NCBI GenBank assembly: GCA_012295275.1
Contig: CM022675.1
Coordinates: 3,566,291-3,630,290, forward strand
DNA from: Chrysomallon squamiferum
Lineage: Eukaryota > Mollusca > Gastropoda > Neomphalida > Peltospiridae
Length of the DNA stretch: 64,000 nucleotides
Direction of reading: 5' to 3'
This document shows, piece by piece, positions 21,830-32,179 of this stretch. Numbering within the stretch: position 1 is the stretch's first letter; each line of letters starts with the position of its first letter. Under the pieces are notes generated by a model. It saw only the letters and a list, made by a program, of their open reading frames with translations. It was not told the DNA's origin and did no database searches. Both the position numbers and the translations under genes were made by a program.

Positions 21830-22280
21830 TCAGTGCCGCGATCTCTTCTGCAGTAGTAGTTGCCGTAATGAGTTTGCTTCTTCGCGCAACGTTGCGACTT
21901 GGGCTCGCAAGATGGCGTTCTCTTTCTCGAGGAAACTCGCTCGGATCGCGATCTCATCTTCCCTGGCTTTCCTTGCGTCTCTTGACTTCTTCGCTGCGTT
22001 GTTGTTTCGTTTTCTGCGCTCAAAGTATTTGGTGTCTTTCTGGTCAACGGGGATAGCCTTCTTTTCACTGCGTGGACGTTTCTGCGTCTGCTGTATCGCT
22101 GACAACGCCCTCGCCAATGCAGGTGATGATCCCACTGAGAAAAAAAATAAAATAATAATTTAGGGGTGATGAGGAAACAGAAATAAATGATGGCGTATTA
22201 AAATGAATCTTGTGTTAGTGGAAGGTAAAACTGACCGACTCTGTTTAACAGTTTCATTCTGTGTGTGCTATTAGTTCAGT

Positions 22281-22324
<44 letters not shown>

Positions 22325-23308
22325 TGCAATGTTGTAATGTAAAAGTGTGCTGTGTGCATGTTTTTGTGTGTTTATAAGTTATTTGTATATATTTACATGA
22401 GTGTACATGCATTTATGCATGTTTGTACATGTGTAATAAAGTATGTGTTTTTAAGTTATTTGTATATATCTACGTGTCTTATGTGCATTGTGTGTACATG
22501 CATAATAATAGGTTTGTGCTTTGTATTTACAGCTGTATATATGAATGTTACAATTATCTATGTGTTTGTATACAGACTGTGTGTGTATATCTATTATTCT
22601 GTTTATATGCATGTACTGGTTTATGCAACAAGCATGTGTGTATACAGTGACAGAATGAATGTGAACATAACATAAGTATATCTGAGTATTCAAAACACAC
22701 ACACACACAAACACAGCCACCACTAACATGTAGCCACAAAAATTTTAAAATTTTGTCAAGATGCGATACTCTTAATCTCATTGTTAACAAAAATGTCACA
22801 AAACAAACATTAGTTGTACAGAATATAGCACACAGCGACATAGGTCAGAGTGACCTCCCTTGAAAGAACTCATCTGTAAAAAGAGATCACTTTTCAACAC
22901 AAGAGTCAGTTTACTAATTTTAACATTCTGATCACAGCTAAAGTAACTGATTTATCTGTCTGGTTCCAGTATTTTGTCATGATTTTTACAACCACATGAA
23001 CGTTAGATAATAATAGATTTTAAAACGACTTCATGTGAAATAAAATACTAGTGTTACTACATCTGTTACTAAATTTGGATAGATTTAATTTGTGTTTTTA
23101 TTTATTATTGTGTGCTTTTGAATAATAATATATTTGTGTTTGTGATTGAATATTTGTGTTTATGAATATTTATTTCACAAAATTTAAAATTAACAGTTGA
23201 TATTAAAAAATTAAGGAAACCTTCCATACCTCCTAACTGATTAAGGGATTTTTTTCTTTGTTTATTTTTTTATTTATTTATTTTTGTCATTTTATTATTT
23301 AATTATTT

Positions 23309-23339
<31 letters not shown>

Positions 23340-23535
23340 GTTATTTAGTTAGTTAGTTAGTTAGTTTTGCTCGGATTTATAAAGCACATACTGAATGTTC
23401 GATAACCTAATGTGGAGACTGGTTAGATTGGGAAGTATTTGCAGCTACATGCATTACAAGGACAGCTGTGCTGCAGATTAGAAACCTCACCAAACAAATC
23501 AGTTAATTAACAGTTTTGTTAACATCTCTCTTTTT

Positions 23536-23569
<34 letters not shown>

Positions 23570-26500
23570 TCACACACATTCACACACAATTCTCACACAT
23601 ACACACACACACACACACTCACACACAATCACACACACACACACACACACACATTCACACACACAATTCTCACACACACATGTATCCACAAACTCCACAG
23701 TTGATAATATCATACATCATTTCTGTGTTACATGTACTGTCATGTTACTAATTTCATCTGTGTCACAGATTTCAGTCTAGTAAAACTTATGTAAATAGAG
23801 AATCAGTGAATAAAATCAATAAATTAAATAACCAAATACATAAATAAATTAATTAATAAACTAACAGCCCAAACATCATTACACAATTTATATATCTATC
23901 ATTAATTAATTTATGCTTCAGTGCATGTTTAGGTATCAGTAATAGAGTTTCCAAAAACAACCTTGAAAAATGACTACTGTAAATTTTGATACATGCCACA
24001 GAAATTCATAAAACTCAATTTAGGGCAAAACAGTTAATTAGGTAATACAACAAATATTTCCCTCAACAACTAAAATATTAATCTTTTTCCATTATTCATT
24101 CATTCATTCATTCATTTATTCAGTAAGAAACGATCATTAGTAAACACATATTTTCCATCATGGCTGAAACTGCTGTTTGAATAATTAACTCATTTTCCAC
24201 TTAACATCGAAATTAGCCATCCCTAGCAGGGCCTCATGCAACGTAACACTTCCATTCACCAATGGTTATGTAACACAACCTTTGACCTGCAAGGTCAACA
24301 GGACTGACCCAAGCTAGAAGCGCAGGAAATGGTGTTCAGCAGATGTTGAAATAATTGAAAGTGCAGTATTGGAACTGAAATCAGACATATTTCACATTTC
24401 ATCAATGGAAACAGTATATCACCAAAAATTATGTTAATTAAATTAAAAGTAAATTAAAACAAATCAAATTTAACTGACAGTATTCAGATTATTGTGAATA
24501 TATCTTTTTCTGAATTCTAAAGAAAGCTTTAGTAAGAAGAATTTTACTTAGTTGACAGATTTCATTTTTTTAAAACATTTTAACTATTTAAAGTTTAATT
24601 AACAATACTATGAAATTTTATAAATCATCTTTTGTTCTTATAATTGTTTTTGTTTTTTAATAAATATCTAAATAAAAACTGAAAGTTAATAAAAAAAAAA
24701 AACCTACTATAATACTGTTCTGTTTTTATTATTTATTTATCTCTGTTTTGTTTTATTGATTCATCTTTTTATAAAACCTGAATTAAAACTTAATTAACAT
24801 GAAATGAATAAATCAATTAAAATTGACCCCCAAAAAAGTGAATTTACCGCTAATTATTAAATACATTAATATGTAACAAAATTTAAAATTAAAAATCAAA
24901 ACCTATCAAACTTTATTTATTTATATATTAATCATTATGATGAGGGGTTTTTTTTAGAAACAAAGGACGGAGTATTCATCTGACACATCAATGGTTCTAG
25001 GACCAGATCTCCTTACTGATTTTTCCATTTCCAACCATAACTCCATGCTTGTAACCAAGATAGTGGTATATGATATTTATGCAAGCTGACACATGTTACA
25101 GATTTTTTGCTGGCAATTAACAAAAGACATGTAAAGATGTCAGTGGGTTTCTACTCTACTATTATCAATACAGATAAAAACTTCACTGAAATTAGATATT
25201 GTATATTAGATATATTGGGATAATAAGCCAAAGAGTCATCATTATTTAATTTATATATTTGTTCGTTAATATTTTAATGCATTCATCTATATACTCCTTA
25301 TTTTCTTCCTTCACTGTTTCATCAATTCATTCATTATTTCTTTCATATTTTTTCTCTTCGTATATTCATTTTGTATCTGCTCATTCCATTCTTACATTTC
25401 TACATTAAAAATTTGGGTGTTTTTTCTTATTTTTGTTTATTTTTCCCTTCATTCATCCATTGATCTGTCAATCATTCACCCAACCATTCATACACTAAAA
25501 ACATATTTTCTAATTCTTTGTCCTAGCTAGAATTTTATTTAATCTCCATTCATATATTCATTTTATCGTCTATTCAACCATTCTTACATTTCTACAATAA
25601 AAAAAATATATATCCTCTAATTCACATTCGAACTAGAATCCTCTATTTAAAGTTTAGAAACATTTTCTATTCACTAACACGTCTGCAGAAGAAACACAAT
25701 CTCTTAATCATTTACATCATTTAATCTTATGAATGTCACATGACAGATTATTTCTCAATTGTTTCACTTCAAAAGCAGAATAAAGGTGAACGTACTGAAG
25801 AAAGAAAAAAAAAAAAAAATAGAGTTTCTTTATAACCAAGACCTGTATGGGTTATGTGGTATCGGGAGGGGGGGGGCAGTTTGAAGGTATAAAAGACCAC
25901 CTAGAGTGGGGTGATAAAAACTTCTCCAAAAAAGTTCATTAACCTCTGGCTCGCTGGACAGCACATTTACAAGGCCAGGGCTGTAATACGCATTAAAAAG
26001 CCCATTCACTGACGACGGAGTTACGTCACTCCTCAGAACGTTCAGTTCATCGAGCACGGCGATCAAACCTCTATTAGACGGGGTGGGGAGATCTGATCCT
26101 GCAAGACAAATCACCCCAATAGAAAAGGCGACAAGGCCTACAAAAAGAAGTATAGCCGTCCACAATGGCTAATGCCCATTAGCCTGTAACAGGTGTGGGG
26201 GACCCTGTAATGAGATTGGATAACCAGCTTACTCTTCCACTAGGTCATGTTTTCCGAGTTGCATAACGTGACTCCATGTTACCGCAGCCCTTATACAACA
26301 CCTTCACTCTCTCCTGGCTTAATTACCAAAGGTCAATGACCTCTGCAGTTAACCTGTGTCAGCGTGTTATGTCAGGCGGTTATGAAACATATAAATCATA
26401 TGATGCCATGGTAACATAACTAACCCATATCATTATTACACATTGCCCCACTTCCTAGCTATAAATATTGTGTAGTGACACTTGCAAGTCAAGCAGAAAT

Positions 26501-26698
26501 TTTTGAAATGTTGTACAGTTTTACGTAACTAAATATAGATATTTGAATCTGTGACACACACACACACACTCAAACAAATCACATGGAAACACATACACCA
26601 GTGTATAATACATAACAAACACGAAATAAACAAGTACGAGAGAAAACAGTTTTTTAAATCAACAATTTTCAAGGTTATGCTGATGAACACACACACAC

Positions 26699-26755
<57 letters not shown>

Positions 26756-27947
26756 TATTATTTAGACAAATAAATTGAAAAGGTTCATTTTACAATTTGT
26801 CACACAAAATAATGAATTTGATTTAAAAACCTAAACACCTTATTTTCCTATCTCAACAACCAAATTTTATTTGTTTAATAATGTGACATGGAATACTTTA
26901 GTTTCTTTCACTGATTATATCAACTTGTCTGGTAAAATAAAAAGTTTGATTTTTAGAACATTAACACATTAATTTTTCTCTCTCAACAATAATATCTAAT
27001 TTATTTAATAATGTCATTTAGAATATTTCATTTGTTTTCACTTTCTGTGATTATCAATGTCAAAAGATTTAGGAACTCTGAATCTTTAAAAAATCAAATA
27101 TTCTTCAAATAAAATGCTTCAAATGAAAGAATCAATTCTGAAAATTTGATGATTGTTTCTTCTTCTTTTCTATTTTGTCATTTTAATTCCACATCATCAA
27201 CTATGTTTACAAATGTACTTTTATTCAGATTTACTTTTTAAATACAAACTTTTCAACAGTACATCACTGCATTAATACTGGTAATGATAACAATGATGAT
27301 GGTAACAGTTATAATAACAATATTGATACTGATATTGTTGAAGACAGTAATAATACTCTCAAACTGATGGTAATGATTATGACAGTGATAATGATAATGA
27401 TGATTGCTATTGTAATGATTAATTCCATATTGCAGAGGCATATTTTCCATGAAAATTTGTCAGTGAAATCAAAACCAGTACAGAAGAACCATCTCATCAA
27501 GTACATTTGCCAAACATTAAAGTATAAACATAAAAATAAAATACAAACTTAGTGTGTGCATGCAACAAGTATTCTTGTTAACAATTAACAAACAAAACCT
27601 GGTACTCCAATCAGAAACATTTAAAAAACAAAATAACAAACTCAAAAACAGAACACACACACAGTAATTACATTCATATTAAGAATTAACCAAGTTGATC
27701 AAACTTAAATTCAGGTACTTCAATCTTTAAAGAAAAAAAAAAAAAAAAAAATATAAAAATTAAAAAAAAAAAAAATAAATATAAACTTTCCCTGTATCAC
27801 TCTCTTACCTCCAAACTGCTGGGCAAAAGAATTAGATGTTGGTCCATAGGAGAAGGGGGCCCCCATCCCCATGGAGGAGTTAAGGTGAGCATTTAGTGCG
27901 GCACTCCCGCAGTAGTTCTGCAAAAACTCAATTCCTGCTGCATCCAT
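21830..27947 (-). CDS. PAR/NFIL3-family bZIP transcription factor
   Basis: Two exons on the minus strand, 27809-27947 (ATG at 27947, starting MDAAGIEFLQNYCG) and 21830-22134, join in phase 1 to give 147 residues. The C-terminal half holds a basic region, with DTKYFERRKRNNNAAKKSRD followed by ARKAREDEIAIRASFLEKEN. The leucine zipper has the IxxRxxFLEKEN start that is typical of PAR (DBP/HLF/TEF), NFIL3 and CES-2 proteins. The N-terminal 45 residues are Gly/Ser/Asn-rich, and no PAR domain is evident in this two-exon form. The protein should act as a nuclear dimer on TTAYGTAA-type sites. Two longer in-frame starts are GTG codons and were rejected. The last exon is much richer in GC than its surroundings. 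The orthologue class is uncertain, so no symbol is given. Confidence 0.88.
22270..22325. repeat. (GT)n microsatellite in bZIP intron
   Basis: About 20 GT units. Other simple repeats in this intron are (ATTT)n at 23296-23365, (CT)n/(CA)n at 23531-23685 and (CA)n at 26690-26752. Confidence 0.9.
22842..22856. promoter_or_regulatory. Perfect IR3 nuclear-receptor palindrome (ERE type)
   Basis: AGGTCA GAG TGACCT is an exact inverted repeat with a 3-bp spacer, the classical estrogen-response-element form. It lies in the bZIP intron, 0.7 kb from the last exon. Confidence 0.55.
24265..24297. promoter_or_regulatory. bZIP D-box plus ER3 nuclear-receptor element
   Basis: GTTATGTAAC (24265-24274) fits the RTKAYGTAAY site bound by PAR and NFIL3 proteins. 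TGACCT GCA AGGTCA (24283-24297) is an exact everted repeat of the nuclear-receptor half site. Both sit in a block of raised GC inside the bZIP intron, which suggests an enhancer. Confidence 0.45.
25830..26098 (-). CDS. Candidate alternative exon of the bZIP gene
   Basis: A GC-rich open stretch lies in the bZIP intron behind a good acceptor (TTTGTCTTGCAG). It has no ATG, so it can only be an exon. Spliced to the first bZIP exon it continues in phase as GSDLPTPSNRGLIAVLDELN and further, including VNELFWRSFYHPTLGG, to a stop at 25830; this would give a 135-residue product without the bZIP. With the weak donor at 25900 (CTAG/GTGGTC) it becomes a 198-bp phase 1-1 cassette that adds 66 residues before the bZIP. 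Composition and frame favour real coding sequence. I recognise no homologue. Confidence 0.45.
26330..26342. promoter_or_regulatory. Perfect IR1 nuclear-receptor palindrome
   Basis: AGGTCA A TGACCT is the exact IR1 form used by ecdysone-receptor/FXR-type heterodimers. It lies in a GC-rich block (26165-26470) just upstream of the candidate alternative exon. A C/EBP-like GTTGCATAAC is at 26258-26267 and TTACGTAA is at 26523-26530. Confidence 0.5.
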
Positions 27948-28020
27948 CAAACTGACACATAACCTCACCCCTGGCACAACTCTAGTAAACTCTGACCCCC
28001 TCGGTAAAGGTCCTGCCCTC

Positions 28021-28027
28021 TTTTATA
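28021..28027 (-). promoter_or_regulatory. TATA box of the bZIP gene
   Basis: TATAAAA on the minus strand, 74-80 bp upstream of the ATG at 27947, within a GC-rich flank. This predicts a start site near 27995 and a 5' UTR of about 45 nt. Confidence 0.6.
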
Positions 28028-28764
28028 ACACTCCCCTCCGTTACAGTTTCATCCCATTCAGAGTTGTCAGTCTGCACTGTGTGTGTGTGAATGTCCGAAA
28101 TAGTTTTCAATGACCAGTGGTCACTCCGACTGACCAGTAATTGAAGATATATTTAGACTGCAATGCCGAGAGGCCCTGTTGAGGTGGGTGGGAAGTGTTG
28201 GGTAACTAAAATGTGTTATTACACTTTGTGGTGGGTGCACAGTAATTCATGTTGTGGGGGGGGGAGCATTCCAGTAATGAACAGGTTCCAGAAAAGTCTG
28301 AGAAAATTCCTGGAATTTTTGATGTTGGACATTTTTCTTTTTATTTTGTGTTGCTGTATTAATATAGTGACTGATATATTTATTGACGTCACAAAAAAGT
28401 TTGATGCATGTGGTAAAAGATGAATAAAACCTTTTTTTTTTTTTTTTAAATTTGTGGTCTTTGATGCTGATGTTAGGGAGGGTCTTAAATAAAATTTAAA
28501 AAATGAAATAAATAAAATGAATAATAAAAATAAATGATAGTGATGTTGATGATGTGTAATCAATATATAATGTACTAGAACATTTGAACGAAGAAAAAAA
28601 AACCATTAATGAATTATTAAAATGATCTTACTCAACCATTTAACAGAAGCTTACAAACACTGAATGAAAAACACATAATAATTAGGTCCTGTGTGGAAAT
28701 CAACATTAGTTTCAGCTTGTTAATACTGAAGACATAATTAACTTTCACTCAAGTAATTAAATCT

Positions 28765-28835
28765 GGCTGCAGCAGGTACTGAGATATGAACCCAGCCTCT
28801 ATCATTCTTGACACCAAAGGTTCAACCATCTCATT
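28765..28835 (-). mobile_element. tRNA-derived SINE head or tRNA relic
   Basis: Read on the minus strand, ATGGTTGAACCTTTGG (A-box-like) is followed about 20 bp later by GGGTTCATATCTC (B-box-like, GGTTCRANNC). This spacing and order are tRNA-like, resembling the GTTGAGC...GGGTTCAAATC pattern. Neither the acceptor stem nor the anticodon arm is convincingly paired, so a SINE head or decayed copy is likelier than a functional tRNA gene. Confidence 0.4.
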
Positions 28836-28839
28836 ATAT

Positions 28840-31300
28840 GTTTATTTACAACTACTGTGACAGGCCACTGTTTTGGTTTAGCATTATGTATAGCACTATA
28901 TAACAGGCCTACAAAAATTGAAGTTGCCCCAGGGCCCAGAAAAACTCCACCCAGCCCTACTGATAGCACAGCAGTTATGAAATGTATTTGTTAGAAATTA
29001 AACGAATATCTGAAAAGTGGTAAAAGTCACCATACCAAAAGCTATTGTATATTTTAATAATTAAATTATTAATTTCATAATCAACTCAACTTGTTAGATC
29101 AAGATCTCGTAGAATAAACTTATTGATAAACCCAGCAGGAGCCACTGTTTGGAATGGGATTAATAATAAATGAAAGAAGGATGTTGATCTATTGACCACT
29201 GAAGGATCATAAATAATGTCAGAAATATGAACAAGGGAGTACCATCATGTAATAGGATAAATTTGAATAACCATTAGTAGACGATAATGTGTGTGGATTG
29301 ATGATAGATTTTTTTTTTTTTTTTTTTATCTTTTATTTGTTTAACTGAAGAATATTGATGGACAGTGGAGTGAAAATAATCAGGAATAAAATCCTACTGG
29401 TAGAACACCACGATTCTCAACTTGAAAATCAGTAAATTATGTTATTTAAAAAGAAAATAGTGTGTGTGTGTGTGTGTGTGTGAGTAATTAAGTGTGTATA
29501 TATACATATAAAAAACAATTATAGGAATAATGAACACTTTTTTAAAGTGAAAATGCCCAAAAACGTATGTAATAAAAATACTTTAAAAATTATATAATAA
29601 TAGTAACTTTTATAATATTATAGTAGTAGTAGTAAGAAAATAACAAAATTACGAGGTTATTTCTGTCAGTTTGTGAATACAGATACAAAATTACACTGTC
29701 ATTTAAATATCATTTCAAAAATAAAAAATAAATTAATAAATCAAAATCAAAAAATTAAAATAAAAATCTATCAAAATCAAATATCTTCTACAGATCCAAC
29801 AAGAACATTTTCAAAAAATCAAAAAGAGAAAAATTTCAATTTTCACACCTCACCATGGCCCCCACCAATCATTAAGTGCTATTAAAAAGTGTCATGTGAC
29901 GTAACATCAATACAGACGGACTGCGACAAACATTTGTATGATATAAAGAGGCAGCGAGTTTCATCAATGGCAAAGGAACAAGTGTCAAAACATTTAAAAT
30001 AACTTGCCAGCGACAGTTGAAAACAGCAGCGATGATTTCACAATGAGGGTGATGCAACGAAACAACAGTCCTTTGTAACTGACACATCACACGCTTCAGC
30101 GATTTCAAGGAAATTTCGTCAAAATAGAAATGTCAAGACGACGATGATTTGCTACAAACATGGGTGGAATTATAAAATTAATAATTAAATTTGAGATGAT
30201 TATGTGTTTGAAACTGAAATACTCCTGCCAAAAGTCATTGCAAACTGTTAGGTTATTAATTTTATTATTAGGAAACATTAAGTGACCATGACAATTTACA
30301 AAATCAAAAATAGTCCTGCCAAAAGTAAGTGTGCCATTGTTAAATTATAAATTTTATTATTAGCAAAGATTAGGTGGCCATCACAATTTACAAAATTAAA
30401 ATACTCCTGCCAAAAACTAATGAACTGTTAAGTTCCATTCAGTTACAAATTTTATAGTTAGGAAAGATTATGCGACCAACAGAATCTACAAAACTAAAAT
30501 AAACCTGCCAAGAAGCAATGCAGCTTTTAAACTGGAAATCTAATAATTAAATTTTACATGATTAGCAGAATTTTCAAATACAACAAATGTTGTCAATTTT
30601 TTTAATTGGTAACTTTGATTTTGAGAAGTAATATATGGGAGAAAATTAAAACAAGAAATAAAGTGACTTCTATAATCTTAAATTGAATTGATTTTAACAA
30701 TTAAGAAAAATTGCATGACTAATCCAAACAACAGAAATGAAAAACTTTACAAAGAGTAAAATTTTTGTTGATTTTTAAATTTAATACAATTTTGTAAAAA
30801 AAAAATTGGAACATTAAGACAATGTACAAAATAAAGATTAAGTAATTTTTATAAACATCTGATTAATTTTTTAATTTAATACAATTTTGTAAAAATCATA
30901 ACATTAATGTATTTTTTTAAAGTAATACAAGGAATAGAATTAAAATTTATAGATAACCTAACATGCAGGATTTTTTTTAACCTTTAAATTTAATAATTTA
31001 GTTAATTACTACAAATATGAAATGAAACTGGCTTCACTGAAAATATTAATCTGGTATTTTTAAAATGTTAATTTTCAAATTTAATAATTTAATTTAAAAT
31101 GATTACATGATTAACAGAAAACAAAATAACTGAAATAACTATGTCCAGAAATAAAGCAAATATTTCAAACATTTAACTTTTAATTTAAAGAGAATTTCAT
31201 TAAAGTAAAGACTCAAAATGTCTTGACCAGTAATGACTGAATTTTGTATCTGAATGTATCTAAGTAATTTAGTGAGTGGAACTACTATGGTTTCAAGGAA
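28840..31300. other. No gene recognised; diverged tandem repeat of about 95 bp inside
   Basis: A unit containing ACTCCTGCCAAAAG, TTATTAGGAAA and CAATTTACAAAAT recurs at about 30221, 30313, 30403 and 30505 with substantial divergence. The rest is AT-rich, with (GT)n at 29460-29482. The frame at 29872-30108 has no convincing protein character. Confidence 0.6.
29896..29905 (+). promoter_or_regulatory. NFIL3/PAR-type bZIP site upstream of the bZIP gene
   Basis: GTGACGTAAC matches RTKAYGTAAY. It lies in a block of raised GC (29870-30150), about 1.9 kb upstream of the bZIP promoter, which also contains TGATGCAAC. The block looks like a distal regulatory element rather than a coding exon. Confidence 0.35.
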
Positions 31301-31313
31301 CACAGGTTTAAAC

Positions 31314-32161
31314 CAGTGGTTCTCAACCTTTTTTTTGCCAATGGCACACCTTGGAACACATGAAAAAATAGCTGCATACCTGGCTAAATAAATAAGAAAA
31401 ATATTTGAATTTTGCAAAATAAAAACATGGCATGTCATAGAAACCATACAACTGTAACTCAAGTTCAATGTTGGATGAATGATTTATGAAAGGATCTCTA
31501 ATCCAATCATACTTTTCAGTCTTCAGTGACGGAAAGTAATTGTTGATGCTTTTGTCCAGGGCTGTCAGATGAGTAAACACAATAGAGATCATTTCTCCAA
31601 TGCAGGTAGAAGCAATAAAGGGAACATATCAAGACTGCCAGTGATTGCTTTTTTCCCCAAATCACAATTTTCTTTTTGAGGGCAACTAACTCGTCTGTTG
31701 AAGTGAGAATATTTTCATTTTTACCTTGCCTACTATTGTTTGTTTTATTTAGTTCACTAAATATTTGTCAGGTATTCCATTTTAGACATCCAAAATTCGC
31801 AACTAAGGTATTCACAGAATTTCTCCTGCTTTTCCTGGAGAAAAAAAATGATAGTAATTCATTGTGCAGTTCATGAACATGATTTAGTACTTTGCCTTTC
31901 AACAGCCAGCAAACCTCAGTGTGCATTAATAACTTAACATGCTGAGTCCATCTCTTTGCACACTTGTTCAAATAATCGTGACTTCAATGGTCTACTTTTT
32001 ATATAATTGGTAATTCCAATAACTTGATGTAACACAACCTTTAAATCTTCCCAAGATATTTTTGACACAAGAACTTCTCTATGTAGAAAGCAGTGAGTAC
32101 AAATGAGATTTGGGTTTTCTTTTTCTACAAAATTTTGCAGCACACTTGAAGAGAATCACTG
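31314..32161 (-). mobile_element. Internally deleted hAT (ZBED5-type/Charlie-like) transposon
   Basis: The ends are imperfect terminal inverted repeats: CAGTGGTTCTCAACC at 31314, and CAGTGATTCTCTTCAAG read inward on the minus strand from 32161. The flanking 8-bp duplications match at 6 of 8 bases (GTTTAAAC at 31306-31313, GTTTAGAG at 32162-32169). Between them the minus strand encodes broken pieces of a ZBED5/SCAND3-type hAT transposase: ICTHCFLHREVLVSKISWED, IKSRPLKSRLFEQVCKEMDS, HTEVCWLLKGKVLNHVHELH, and later YDWIRDPF. The N-terminal part is missing and the pieces lie in different frames with stops, so no active enzyme is made. Confidence 0.8.
31323..32143 (-). pseudogene. Broken hAT transposase remnant
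   Basis: Three overlapping frames (31934-32143, 31768-31971, 31323-31592) carry consecutive segments of one transposase. The order is the one expected for the catalytic and C-terminal dimerisation regions of domesticated relatives such as ZBED5. Frameshifts near 31950 and between 31600 and 31770, and loss of the zinc-finger N-terminus, mark it as dead. Confidence 0.75.
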
Positions 32162-32179
32162 GTTTAGAGTTATATTTTG

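Noticed and set aside
22352-22729. Overlapping Cys/Tyr/Val-rich frames near a (GT)n run
   Set aside because: They are by-products of TGTG/TATG-rich sequence, present on both strands.
28163-28423. Plus-strand ATG frame of 86 codons divergent from the bZIP promoter
   Set aside because: Only the first part is GC-rich. The rest is a hydrophobic by-product of AT-rich DNA, with no family resemblance.
29872-30108. Minus-strand frame of 78 codons
   Set aside because: Raised GC is better explained by regulatory sequence; the protein is unremarkable and unsupported by splice sites.
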